Source of the DNA: Spirochaetae bacterium HGW-Spirochaetae-7
GTDB taxonomy: Bacteria > Spirochaetota > Spirochaetia > Treponematales > UBA12059
Direction of reading: 5' to 3'
Length of the DNA: 15,756 nt
Assembly (NCBI GenBank): GCA_002839245.1
Contig: PGXR01000040.1
Location: 1 to 15,756 of the forward strand
Shown here: one piece after another, positions 1-7,998 of the stretch
Layout of the letters: every line of letters starts with the position of its first letter
How positions within the stretch are numbered: the first letter of the stretch is position 1
Made by a program: the position numbers and the translations under genes
The notes under the pieces: generated by a model
Told to the model about the DNA's origin: nothing
The model's database searches: none
The model's input: only the letters and a program-made list of their open reading frames with translations

Positions 1-416
1 CGGCCAGGAGTGGTTTGCCCTATTCCGTCGCCATTTTCGACGTCGACCACTTCAAGCGCTTCAACGACGTCTACGGCCACGAATGCGGCGATGTCGTGCT
101 GAGGGGCATATCCGACGCGATGGTCGACTCGGTACGAGAAACCGACGTGGTCAGCCGCTGGGGCGGCGAGGAATTCCTCGTGCTGTTCCCCGGCACCGGC
201 ATGACAGGCGCGATCGAGGCCGCGGAAAAGATACGGGCGCGGATCGAGGGCGAGAATTTCATGTACGGCGGCGAGACCCTCAAGGTTACCATCACGGCTG
301 GCGTTTCCACCTCGGTCGAAGGCCACGACGCCGATTCGTGCGTGCGGCAGGCCGACATGTCCCTGCTCTCGGGCAAGGCCAAGGGCAGGAACGTCGTCAT
401 TGCAGGCAAGCCGTAA
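1..416 (+). CDS. Diguanylate cyclase, GGDEF domain (5' end outside window)
   Basis: C-terminal part of a GGDEF protein that makes the second messenger cyclic di-GMP from two GTP. The reading frame is open from the window edge, so the start and any N-terminal sensor domain are missing; the TTG at 15 lies inside the domain and is unlikely to be the real start. Seen in the sequence: the nucleotide/metal-binding stretch FDVDHFKRFNDVYGH, the catalytic signature RWGGEEF, and an RETD exactly five residues before GGEEF, which fits the RxxD inhibitory (I) site. The family-typical ITAGVS strand and the C-terminal SGKAKGRN segment close the domain. The enzyme should therefore be active and product-inhibited. 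It ends 13 bp from the convergent minus-strand gene, and no terminator hairpin is evident between them. Confidence 0.93.
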   Translation, partial: ARSGLPYSVAIFDVDHFKRFNDVYGHECGDVVLRGISDAMVDSVRETDVVSRWGGEEFLVLFPGTGMTGAIEAAEKIRARIEGENFMYGGETLKVTITAGVSTSVEGHDADSCVRQADMSLLSGKAKGRNVVIAGKP

Positions 417-429
417 AAACCGGCAGCTT

Positions 430-1605
430 TCAGTATCCGGCGCGGTGCATGCCCTGCTCCACGTCGGTACGCTCGACTTCGAGGTCTACCGAAACCCGCC
501 CGTAGCTGTTTTCCACCTCCGCCGAGAAGGTGGCCAGCCCTATCGTCACCGCCAGTTCAGCTGCATTCCCCAATGAATATGCGAAGGACTCCGAGCGGGC
601 CTCCCCCTCGAACGAACAGGCGAGAGTCCCCGACCCCCTGCCCTCGTCTCCAGTCGGCGCGCCAAGCTCTATTGCCAGGCGGCCCCGCCGTTCCACGCCC
701 TCCCTGTCGGTGAACGAGAACGCGTACTCGTAGCCATACCGGCCGGAGGAGTCGAACGCTACGGCGGGCGACTTCTGGAATACCCTCCTGAGGCGGTACA
801 GCTGGTCGTTGAAATGGGAGCTCAGGTCGGTGACGATGGCCCGCTTGCCCGATTGCACGCGGACGAGCTCCTTCCACGGCCCGAACTTGACCTCAGGCAT
901 CTTGACGACGCCGAAATCCCTGCCCAGGTCGGTAGAAATCTCGTGGATGCCCGGCTCGACGCCCTCGATGACGAAGGGTTTCCGCCTGTCCCCGGTAGTG
1001 TAGCCGGCAAAGGTCCCGTCGAGGATGACCTGGGCATCGATCAGCGGCGAAAACAGGGATATCGACCCTGGCGTCTCGTCGCGCAGCGACAGGATGGAGC
1101 GGTTGCGGCTATCGTCGCGAAGCACCGGGCGCTTGCCGGTCAGCCGCTCGATGACGCCTTCGGCGAGGCCGTGGACCAGGTTCTCGGTGGAACCGGTATC
1201 GGAAAAGGTGGCGACACGAGAACTGGAAACCTCGATAAGCTTGAGAGTCAGCCGCAGTTCCGTTCCCAGGAGCACATACTCGCCCACGACTATCCAGTCC
1301 GCGGAAGCTATCCCCGTGAAGACTCCCGTCGGCGCTGCGGCGATGGCCGACAGCGACAGTTCCCGCTCGCGAAGCAAGGCGTCGATCGCGGCCCGGTCGA
1401 CCAGCTCGACCAGTCCGCTCGACGAAAGGTCATAGAGGAATATCCCCTGAACTATGCCCGCGATGTAGTCGTAGCGCGGGTCTGGCGAGCGGTTTTCCGG
1501 TGAAAGCACGGCCACGCGGGGAGCGGCTGAAGCAGGTGAAGCCGGGCACAAGGCCATGAACAGGGCAAGGGCGGCGGGCATGGCCCGCCATGTTCCACTA
1601 TGCAT
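430..1605 (-). CDS. Exported protein with CsgG/FlgO-like N-terminal region and PEGA-like domain
   Basis: A 391-residue protein of unknown precise function. The frame stays open further upstream, into prfC, but the ATG at 1605 is preferred because GGAGG lies just before it and translation then begins with a signal peptide (hydrophobic core about residues 10-22, cleavage likely after ASA near residue 27). Residues about 30-155 start with PRVAVLSPENRS and continue with alternating strands and helices resembling the CsgG/FlgO/TolB-N type of periplasmic domain. Residues about 182-250 resemble a PEGA domain (VILDGTFAGYTT, later EGVEPGIHEIS), a surface or periplasmic beta module common in spirochaetes. 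The C-terminal 130 residues are beta-rich and not recognised. The gene lies 68 bp downstream of prfC on the same strand and may be co-transcribed with it. Cell-envelope location is inferred. Confidence 0.8.
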   Translation of the reverse strand: MHSGTWRAMPAALALFMALCPASPASAAPRVAVLSPENRSPDPRYDYIAGIVQGIFLYDLSSSGLVELVDRAAIDALLRERELSLSAIAAAPTGVFTGIASADWIVVGEYVLLGTELRLTLKLIEVSSSRVATFSDTGSTENLVHGLAEGVIERLTGKRPVLRDDSRNRSILSLRDETPGSISLFSPLIDAQVILDGTFAGYTTGDRRKPFVIEGVEPGIHEISTDLGRDFGVVKMPEVKFGPWKELVRVQSGKRAIVTDLSSHFNDQLYRLRRVFQKSPAVAFDSSGRYGYEYAFSFTDREGVERRGRLAIELGAPTGDEGRGSGTLACSFEGEARSESFAYSLGNAAELAVTIGLATFSAEVENSYGRVSVDLEVERTDVEQGMHRAGY

Positions 1606-1673
1606 CGACGCCTCCGTTGCGTTACCCGCCCATGATCGGGGGGAGAACGCCGTACTGTCAAGCCAGAACGCCT

Positions 1674-3275
1674 CTAGGCGCGGCTCTCGACCATCTCCGA
1701 TGTCGGGTAGAAGCGGATGGCGGGATTTTTGGCCTTGATGCGCTCGTACGACCACGGGGACTCCGACATGAACACGTGGGTGTTCCTGATGTCTATAAGT
1801 ATGTACCGAGCGTGCTCGTCGACGAAGGTCTTGAGCGCCTTCTCGTCGTCTGAAGTGATCCAGTGCGCTATGGTCATTTCTATTGGCCGGTAGGAGCAGA
1901 GCGCCTTGTACTCGTGCTCCATCCTGTACTGCAACACCTCCAGCTGGAGCTGGCCCACGACGCCCAGGACCCGCGTGTTATGGTGGTTTGGCTTGGAGAA
2001 TATCTGGACGACACCTTCCTCGGCCAGCTGGTCCAGCCCCTTGCGGTACTGCTTGTCCTTCTCGGGGTCCGCGTTGACGATGTACCTGAAAATCTGCGGG
2101 GCAAAGCTCGGTATGCCCTTGAAGTTGACCGCCTCGCCTTCGGTGACCGTGTCCCCTATCTTGAAGGTTCCGGTGTCGTGGATGCCGATGATGTCGCCCG
2201 GCCAGGCTTCGTTGACAACCTCGCTGTCCTGAGCCATGAAGGCCGTCGGGTTGGCCGTCCTGAACGGCTTGCCAGAACGTACGTGGAAATACGTCTGGTT
2301 CCTCTCGAACTTGCCCGAGCATATGCGCAGGAAGGCCACCCGGTCACGGTGCCTCGGGTTCATGTTGGCGTGTATCTTGAAGACGAAGCCGGAAAACTTC
2401 TCCTCCTCGGGCAGCACGATGCGTTCCTCGCTCACCTTGGGCGTCGGGCACGGAGCGACCGACGTCAGGGTATCCAGCAGCTCGCGGATGCCGAAGTTGT
2501 TAATCGCCGAGCCGAAGAATACCGGAGTAACCTCGCCCGAGAGATACTCGTCCAGGTCGAGCGGAGGATAGATTGCCGATATCAGCGCCACGTCGTCCCG
2601 CAGCTTGGCGGCCAGGGATGTGCCGACCTTCTGTTCCAGCACCGGGTCGGACAGGTCGTCGATGGTGACGAATTCGGTCGGCCGTTCGACCTCGCCGGCG
2701 TGGAAGAGGATGAGCTTCCTCTCGACCAGGCTGTAGACGCCCTTGAAACTGCGCCCCTGCCCAACCGGCCAGGTAACCGGCCGTACGCCTATGGCGAGTT
2801 CCCGTTCCGCCTCGTCGAGCAGTTCCATGGGGTCCTTGCCCTCGCGGTCAAGTTTGTTCATGAAGGTAGCGATGGGCGTATGGCGCATTCGGCAGACTTC
2901 GCAGAGCTTGAGCGTCCTCTCCTCGACGCCCTTGACGGAATCTATCACGAGGAGTGCGCTGTCCACGGCCGACAGGCCGCGGTAGGTATCCTCGGAGAAG
3001 TCGGCGTGGCCAGGCGTATCGAGCAGGTTGATCTTGCGGCCGTTGTACTCGAAACCCATCACGGAGGTGCTGATGGATATGCCGCGGTCCTTCTCTATCT
3101 CCATGAAGTCCGATACCGAAGCCCGGACCTTCTTGCCGCTCTTCACGGCGCCGGCGATGTGAATGGCTCCACCGAACAGCAGGAGCTTCTCGGTTATGGT
3201 CGTCTTGCCGGAGTCGGGGTGCGATATGATGGCGAAGGTAAGGCGCCGCCGTATCTGTCGTTCAAGTTCGGTCAT
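1674..3275 (-). CDS. prfC: Peptide chain release factor 3 (RF3)
   Basis: Translational GTPase that recycles RF1/RF2 from the ribosome after peptide release. The 533 residues match the family's usual length (about 530). Visible motifs: P-loop SHPDSGKTT (residues 18-26), the RF3-like switch I region DFMEIEKDRGISI (56-68), DTPGH (86-90), and NKLD (140-143). Further on, residues 425-460 hold the GVVGQLQLEVLQYR segment typical of RF3 domain III. The start at 3275 gives the canonical MTELERQIRRR beginning and has AGGA about 9 bases upstream. The gene is divergent from the histidine kinase gene across a 202-bp gap and is followed by the CsgG/PEGA-like gene. No truncation or missing catalytic residue is seen. 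Confidence 0.98.
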   Translation of the reverse strand: MTELERQIRRRLTFAIISHPDSGKTTITEKLLLFGGAIHIAGAVKSGKKVRASVSDFMEIEKDRGISISTSVMGFEYNGRKINLLDTPGHADFSEDTYRGLSAVDSALLVIDSVKGVEERTLKLCEVCRMRHTPIATFMNKLDREGKDPMELLDEAERELAIGVRPVTWPVGQGRSFKGVYSLVERKLILFHAGEVERPTEFVTIDDLSDPVLEQKVGTSLAAKLRDDVALISAIYPPLDLDEYLSGEVTPVFFGSAINNFGIRELLDTLTSVAPCPTPKVSEERIVLPEEEKFSGFVFKIHANMNPRHRDRVAFLRICSGKFERNQTYFHVRSGKPFRTANPTAFMAQDSEVVNEAWPGDIIGIHDTGTFKIGDTVTEGEAVNFKGIPSFAPQIFRYIVNADPEKDKQYRKGLDQLAEEGVVQIFSKPNHHNTRVLGVVGQLQLEVLQYRMEHEYKALCSYRPIEMTIAHWITSDDEKALKTFVDEHARYILIDIRNTHVFMSESPWSYERIKAKNPAIRFYPTSEMVESRA

Positions 3276-3332
3276 GCGTGTTTTTCCTGTAGCCTGGAAA
3301 TGCTTAGAAGCTTCAAGGCGGGCTTTGCCCGG

Positions 3333-3362
3333 ATGATACCAAAAACGGACGCCCGGTGACTA
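3333..3362 (-). promoter_or_regulatory. Candidate sigma-70 promoter for prfC
   Basis: On the minus strand a TATCAT box (3338-3333, five of six to TATAAT) lies 18 bp after TAGTCA (3362-3357, four of six to TTGACA), about 58 bp upstream of the prfC start. It was found by eye and spacing only, so other start sites are possible. Confidence 0.35.
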
Positions 3363-3382
3363 GGGCAGGACAGACTGCCGGA

Positions 3383-3411
3383 ATGTCATTGCTGGCTATT
3401 ATCGCTATACT
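3383..3411 (+). promoter_or_regulatory. Candidate sigma-70 promoter for the histidine kinase gene
   Basis: ATGTCA (3383-3388, four of six to TTGACA) and TATACT (3406-3411, five of six to TATAAT) are separated by 17 bp, giving a leader of roughly 60 bases before the GTG start. It stands back to back with the candidate prfC promoter, only about 20 bp apart, so one protein bound between them (near the GGCAG/CTGCC inverted repeat at 3364-3379) could affect both. That last point is inference. Confidence 0.4.
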
Positions 3412-3431
3412 TGATTCATGTTGCGCGTGTC

Positions 3432-3448
3432 TTGTCCTGGGAGGACAA
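3432..3448 (+). other. Short inverted repeat in the kinase leader
   Basis: TTGTCC and GGACAA form a perfect 6-bp inverted repeat around a 5-base centre, located between the candidate promoter and the GTG start. It could be an operator or a small leader hairpin. There is no T-run after it, so it is not a terminator. Confidence 0.3.
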
Positions 3449-3477
3449 TCCTTATGGCTGAATGAAAAGGTCGCAAA

Positions 3478-5070
3478 GTGAGCGGAATGAACCAGAAAAC
3501 GATCCTGCTCGTCGAGGACGAGATGCTCATAGCGATGGCCCAGAAGATGTTCCTGGAGAAATACGGCTACAAGGTCCTGACCATCAACACGGGCGAGAAG
3601 GCAATCGAGTACCTCAAGTCCGATTCCGAGATAGAGCTGGAAATCCTGCCCGACAGCAAGAAGCTTCCCCTCGAGAAATTCGGATATCACGTGATTACGG
3701 CGACCAGCGCAGAAAAGGCCATCGAGATATTCGAAAATCATGACGAAATCGACCTCATCCTCATGGACATCGACCTCGGCTCCGGCATGGACGGTACCCA
3801 GGCCGCCGAGATCATCCTGCAGCACCGCGACATACCGATCCTGTTCCTGTCCAGCCACACCGAACCCGACATCGTCGAGAAAACGGAAAAGATCACCTCG
3901 TATGGCTACGTCGTCAAAAATTCCAGCATCACGGTGCTCGATGCCTCGATCAAGATGGCCTTCAAGCTGTTCGACGCCAATGCCAGGCTCAAGCGAGAAT
4001 TGCTCGAGCGCAAAGAAATGGAGAGGGGACTGGAAAAGACCCGGTTTGAGCTGCAGGAGATCAAGATCAAGGCCGACGAAATAAGCGAATTCGCGCAGAG
4101 CGTAATAGACACCATCCGGGAACCCCTCCTGTCGCTGGACCACGACCTGAGGGTAGTCACGGCAAGCCGCTCGTTCTACGATTTTTTCATGGTCAAGCCT
4201 GAGGATACCGTCGGGCAACTGATCTACGACCTGGGGAACAAGCAATGGGACATACCCAAGCTTCGCGAACTACTCGAGGAGATCCTGCCTAGCCAGACGT
4301 CATTCGAGGCCTACGAGGTCGAGCACGATTTTGCCACGATAGGCATGCGCACGATGCTGCTCAACGCGCGGCAGATCATGCAGGCAGCGGGCGCACGCAA
4401 GATCATCCTTCTCGCCATCGAGGACATCACGGCACGAAAGGAGACAGAGCTGGTCGCCAAAGCGCTTCTTGACGAGAAGAACCTCATACTCAAGGAAGTC
4501 CACCACCGTATCAAGAACAGCATGAATACCCTGAAGAGCATGTTCGAGCTCCAGGCCAGTACGCTGGACGAGCCAGCAGCAAAGGAAGCGCTCAAGGACG
4601 CCGAAGGCCGCGTGGTGAGCATGATGACGCTCTACGACAAGCTGTACCGCTCTGTCGAGTACAGCGCCTTCTCCATCAAGGGTTACCTTGGGTCCCTGGT
4701 CGACGAGGTGATCGCCAATTTTCCGGGAGCCGGCTCCATCGCGGTGGAGAAGCAGCTCGAGGATTTCAGCCTCGACGCAAGGGTCATGCAGTCGATAGGC
4801 ATCATCGTCAACGAGTTGCTGACGAACATCATGAAATACGCGTTCAAAGGCAGGCAGAAGGGATCGATCCGTGTATCGGCCTCGATGGATGGCGCCAGGG
4901 CCAGGATAACCGTGGAGGACGACGGCCCGGGAGTGCCGCAGAACATCAACTTCGACAATTCCCCGGGTTTCGGCCTGATGCTCGTCAGGACGCTGACAGA
5001 GCAGATAGGCGGAACGATCAGGATGGAAAGGAATAATGGCACCATCATCGTCCTGGAGTTTGACAGGTAG
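3478..5070 (+). CDS. Hybrid receiver-PAS-HisKA_2 sensor histidine kinase
   Basis: A 530-residue cytoplasmic signalling protein with no membrane segment. Order: receiver domain (about 7-165), coiled linker (165-205), PAS domain (206-322), HisKA_2 dimerisation/phospho-acceptor region (about 332-392, EVHHRIKN with the histidine at 342/343), HATPase (about 430-530; N-box NELLTN 446-451, G1 DDGPG 481-485, G2 GFGL 497-500). Receiver residues are intact: E13/D14 acidic pocket, D97 phospho-acceptor in LILMDIDL, S125/S126 and K147. Odd: the receiver contains an extra 39 residues formed by a repeat of its helix1-strand2-helix2 segment (26-54 and 65-93). The GTG at 3478 is chosen for AAAAGG 7 bases upstream; the ATG at 3487 would remove only three residues. 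Likely role: receives phosphate from another kinase, or is self-regulated, and passes a signal onward. The partner regulator is not in this window. Confidence 0.92.
   Translation: MSGMNQKTILLVEDEMLIAMAQKMFLEKYGYKVLTINTGEKAIEYLKSDSEIELEILPDSKKLPLEKFGYHVITATSAEKAIEIFENHDEIDLILMDIDLGSGMDGTQAAEIILQHRDIPILFLSSHTEPDIVEKTEKITSYGYVVKNSSITVLDASIKMAFKLFDANARLKRELLERKEMERGLEKTRFELQEIKIKADEISEFAQSVIDTIREPLLSLDHDLRVVTASRSFYDFFMVKPEDTVGQLIYDLGNKQWDIPKLRELLEEILPSQTSFEAYEVEHDFATIGMRTMLLNARQIMQAAGARKIILLAIEDITARKETELVAKALLDEKNLILKEVHHRIKNSMNTLKSMFELQASTLDEPAAKEALKDAEGRVVSMMTLYDKLYRSVEYSAFSIKGYLGSLVDEVIANFPGAGSIAVEKQLEDFSLDARVMQSIGIIVNELLTNIMKYAFKGRQKGSIRVSASMDGARARITVEDDGPGVPQNINFDNSPGFGLMLVRTLTEQIGGTIRMERNNGTIIVLEFDR
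3553..3756 (+). repeat. In-frame duplicated segment inside the receiver domain
   Basis: Residues 26-54 (LEKYGYKVLTINTGEKAIEY...) and 65-93 (LEKFGYHVITATSAEKAIEI...) align without gaps at an offset of 39 codons (117 bp). The DNA copies, 3553-3639 and 3670-3756, have diverged clearly, so the duplication is old or arose between paralogues. The second copy leads directly into the phospho-acceptor strand, while the first is attached to the acidic VEDE strand. Confidence 0.8.
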
Positions 5071-5094
5071 GGGACTACTCGAGGCCTCCCATCC

Positions 5095-5123
5095 TTGACA
5101 TGCAGCTGTTCCGTCTGTAAGTT
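5095..5123 (+). promoter_or_regulatory. Promoter of the efflux operon
   Basis: A perfect TTGACA (5095-5100) is followed after 17 bp by TAAGTT (5118-5123, three of six to TATAAT). Transcription would start near 5130, inside the palindrome, leaving a leader of only about 14 bases. The consensus -35 is strong evidence; the -10 is weak. Confidence 0.6.
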
Positions 5124-5140
5124 AACGACCGGTCGCTAAC
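5121..5140 (+). promoter_or_regulatory. Palindromic TetR-type operator
   Basis: The 20-bp element GTTAACGACCGGTCGCTAAC is an inverted repeat with one mismatched pair: half-sites GTTAACGACC and, on the other strand, GTTAGCGACC. It overlaps the end of the -10 box and the predicted start site and stops 3 bp before the regulator's ATG. Position and symmetry fit autorepression by the TetR-family protein encoded immediately downstream. No second copy of its GACCGGTC core was noticed in the window. Confidence 0.75.
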
Positions 5141-5143
5141 AAT

Positions 5144-6382
5144 ATGACACATGACGATATCGTACAAGCCGCGTTCAGGGTCTGGGGACGCGAAGCCTAC
5201 AGGAAGATGAGCCTCACCGATGTCGCCGCAGAGCTTGGCGTCACCAAGCCCGCACTGTACCGGCATTTCAGTGACAAGGACGGGCTCCTCGAGGCGATGC
5301 GCGCCGCTTTTTTCGATCGCTACGCCGAGGCGATGCGCACGGCCTTTCCAGCGGGGCTCACAGGCTTGCAGGATGCTTCCGCCTCCACGTTGCGGATGGT
5401 CGAGACGCTGGCAACTCATTTTGGCTCAAGTCCGGGCGACCTGGCCTTCATGTTCGCACGCATCCTGCGACTGCCCGAGTTCGACAGGGTATTCTCGTCG
5501 GAGCTGGCAACCAGGGGTATCGCGGCTGACCCGGAACCTGCCTTTGGCGAGACCGCCATGGTACGAGCCCACATGGCGGTAGGCACTTGTTTCTTCATGG
5601 TCGCGTTCTTCCACCTGGAGCGCATGGCTGATAATCCTGAACCCTCGCCGGGGGAGCTGGCCTCCCTCGTCTCCTCGGTCATCGAAGTAGTCGGTCAGGG
5701 CCTTGACCAGGAAAGCGGGCCAGGGGCACGGTTGCCAGGCGGTACAGAGCTTGTCGATTATGTAGCGCTGGAGGCCAAGGCGCGGCTTTCGAAGACGGAA
5801 ACAGCCGCGGCCGATGGGCTGCTCCCGGCCGTCGCCGCCGTTGTGGCCGCGGTGGGCTCGTGGGACGCGTCCATGGACATGGTCGCCAAGCGCTCCGGGC
5901 TGTCCAAGAGCGGGCTGTACTCGCATTTCAGGAGCAAGGAAGACATGCTGATGCGCCTGTTCGAAGCCGAGTTCGAAAGGATCACCGCGACCATGGCGGA
6001 CAGGCTTGCAGGGCAAAGCGGCACTCCCGAACGACTGTACCTGGCCATGGCGACGGCGGCCGAGTACCTCGTCGCGAGGCCCGACATCCTGGTCGCCCTC
6101 GACTGGCTGCGAATGCAGCGGCTCGGCATCCCCGGGCTGGTACCCGGGCCGATGCTCGAGCTGTTCTCGTTCTTGAAGGGCAAGGAGTCGGGACTACGGC
6201 TTCTGGGAGGGTCGCTGGGCCTGACCGTACGCTGGATCATGTTCATGACGGTACACCAGCTGATGCACTCCGGGGATGCCGATGCCTCCTCCCGCGCCCG
6301 TAACATGCGGATGCTTCATGGATTTTTGCTTGGCGGATTGAGATTGGTTCCCGCGGTCGCGCCTTGGGCGGACCCGATATAA
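5144..6382 (+). CDS. Tandem (double-headed) TetR/AcrR family regulator
   Basis: 412 residues, about twice the usual TetR length, because two TetR units are joined in one chain. Unit 1 has its helix-turn-helix at about 24-43 (LTDVAAELGVTKPALYRHF) with ligand-type helices to about 190. Unit 2 has a second helix-turn-helix at about 244-262 (MDMVAKRSGLSKSGLYSHF) with its own helical C-terminal part to the end. The protein probably represses its own promoter and the pump genes that follow, and is relieved by a pump substrate (inference). The ATG at 5144 is forced: an in-frame TAA stands at 5123-5125 and the next ATG would cut into the first DNA-binding domain. Unlike most other genes here, no Shine-Dalgarno sequence is visible; the operator occupies that space. 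The tolC-like gene starts 65 bp downstream. Confidence 0.93.
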   Translation: MTHDDIVQAAFRVWGREAYRKMSLTDVAAELGVTKPALYRHFSDKDGLLEAMRAAFFDRYAEAMRTAFPAGLTGLQDASASTLRMVETLATHFGSSPGDLAFMFARILRLPEFDRVFSSELATRGIAADPEPAFGETAMVRAHMAVGTCFFMVAFFHLERMADNPEPSPGELASLVSSVIEVVGQGLDQESGPGARLPGGTELVDYVALEAKARLSKTETAAADGLLPAVAAVVAAVGSWDASMDMVAKRSGLSKSGLYSHFRSKEDMLMRLFEAEFERITATMADRLAGQSGTPERLYLAMATAAEYLVARPDILVALDWLRMQRLGIPGLVPGPMLELFSFLKGKESGLRLLGGSLGLTVRWIMFMTVHQLMHSGDADASSRARNMRMLHGFLLGGLRLVPAVAPWADPI

Positions 6383-6447
6383 AGAGTCGGCGGTCCGCCC
6401 GGCGCCAACGCGCGCGCGGTCCACGGCTCTACCGAGGAGTTCATCGT

Positions 6448-7998
6448 ATGCGTTCAAAGTACCCCGGCTTCTGGCAATCGCTCCAATGGCGCGTTGCCGT
6501 CATGGCGGCATTCGTTGCGCTGGCCTTGCCGCCCGGCGCATCGGCTCTCGGGTCGAAAGATTCCCCTAGGCCTGCCGACGAAGCGGGCATCCGCCTGGCG
6601 GCCGCTCCTCCTTACGCCGCGCCTCCGGAATCGGGCGACACCTGGACATCGTCCATTCCCGGCACGCTAGGACCCGCGCCGGACGGAGCCTTTGCCGGGG
6701 CGGTCATCGCCGATGGCAAGCTGGCGCTCGACATCGACCGCGCCGTCGAACTGGCGCTTGCCAGCAATATCGGCCTGGCCAGTTCCCGCATCGATACGGC
6801 TGCGAAGCAGCGCAAGTTGGACACCGCCTGGAACGTCTTCGTGCCGACGGTCGACGTCTCCGGCACGATGGCGCGAATGAACGTACCGACGGAAGTAGCA
6901 CTCGCCGTACCGCCGTATTCGTATGAGCTGCCACAATGGTCCGCGTCGGGCTCGCTATCGGCCAGCCTGATGCTCAACGTGGCGCTCTTCGAGGGCATAC
7001 GCAACCTGAAGCTCGACTACGAGTCCGGCCTCATTTCATATGCGCTGGCCAAGCTCAAGCTCGAGCGGGACGTGCGCAAGGCTTACTACAGCATCCTGCT
7101 GCTGAACGAGAACGTTTCCCTGATGGAAGAAAACCTGGCCGCCGCGGAGCGCCGCGTCGGGCAGGCGCAGGCCAACTACCGCGCGGGACTTGCTCCAGAG
7201 CTGACCTACCTCCAGGCTCGCGTCGCCGCCGCCAACCTCAAGCCTGCCCTGGAAGAGCTGCGCAACGCGGTCAGCTCGTCGATGGCGGGTTTCGCGCTTA
7301 ACCTTGGCCTGCCGCGCGGCATGGCCATCAGCCTGGAAGACGCCCAGGCTCCCGTCTTCGTCGACCTTGACCCCGACAGGCTTATCGGCGGCATGGTTGC
7401 CGGCCGCCTGGAAATCCAGGGCATGCTCAAGTCGCTCGAGCTGCTTGAAAGCGCACGCAAGCTGGCTTTCCTGCAGCTGTACAGCCCCACCCTGGTGCTC
7501 GGCCTCAACTTCGATCCGACTTTCCAGCGCGACCCGATGAAGGATTCATGGTTTATGGACGAAGGGTGGAAGCAACGATCGGGAATGTTCCGCGCGACGC
7601 TGTCATACCGACTGAACCCCCTGGTGCCGCTGACCAAGGAAGCCTTGGGCCTGGTCGAGCTGGAGGAAAGCCGCGAGAAGCTGCGCATCGCCCTGGCGCA
7701 GAGCATCCGCGGCATGGAAACGGAGATAGACGCCATCGCGCTGAAGCTGGACAAGGCGCGCAAGGGCATTGACGCGCTGCAGCTGAACGTACAGCTGGCC
7801 GAACAGGCCTATGCCCTGGCGGAGGACGCCTATAAGTTCGGCGCCCTGCCGCTTGTCGACGTCCAGAACTCCGAACTCGAACTGCGCAAGGCGCGCAACG
7901 AAGTCCTCAAGGAAAAATTCAACTACATGACCGGGCTCCTGGACCTGGAGTACGCCGTCGGCGTCCCGTTCGGAACCCTTTCGAGGAGACTGCCATGA
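6448..7998 (+). CDS. TolC-family outer-membrane efflux protein
   Basis: 516 residues after choosing the ATG at 6448, which has GAGGAG 8 bases upstream and starts a signal peptide (hydrophobic 16-29, cleavage likely after ASA near 33). The frame is open further upstream, into tetR, but those residues are arginine-rich and lack a ribosome site. Two OEP-type halves are visible. The first has LALDIDRAVELALASNIGLA (about 92-111) and the long helices around 195-285 with the ANYRAGLAPELTYLQARV segment. The second, near the C-terminus, has the equivalent AYKFGALPLVDVQNSELELRKARNEV. This inner repeat is the hallmark of TolC trimers that form the exit duct of tripartite pumps. A proline/alanine-rich stretch (about 38-85) precedes the first half. 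The stop overlaps the start of the adaptor gene (ATGA), suggesting coupled translation. Confidence 0.93.
   Translation: MRSKYPGFWQSLQWRVAVMAAFVALALPPGASALGSKDSPRPADEAGIRLAAAPPYAAPPESGDTWTSSIPGTLGPAPDGAFAGAVIADGKLALDIDRAVELALASNIGLASSRIDTAAKQRKLDTAWNVFVPTVDVSGTMARMNVPTEVALAVPPYSYELPQWSASGSLSASLMLNVALFEGIRNLKLDYESGLISYALAKLKLERDVRKAYYSILLLNENVSLMEENLAAAERRVGQAQANYRAGLAPELTYLQARVAAANLKPALEELRNAVSSSMAGFALNLGLPRGMAISLEDAQAPVFVDLDPDRLIGGMVAGRLEIQGMLKSLELLESARKLAFLQLYSPTLVLGLNFDPTFQRDPMKDSWFMDEGWKQRSGMFRATLSYRLNPLVPLTKEALGLVELEESREKLRIALAQSIRGMETEIDAIALKLDKARKGIDALQLNVQLAEQAYALAEDAYKFGALPLVDVQNSELELRKARNEVLKEKFNYMTGLLDLEYAVGVPFGTLSRRLP

Noticed and set aside
1863..3359. Long plus-strand open frame (498 codons) opposite prfC
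   Set aside because: It is antisense to a clear RF3 gene with all GTPase motifs, has no ribosome site or family resemblance, and is explained by high GC content.
6364..6447. Upstream extension of the tolC-like frame overlapping tetR
   Set aside because: It would add an arginine-rich N-terminus before the signal peptide; the GAGGAG and signal peptide at 6448 decide the start.
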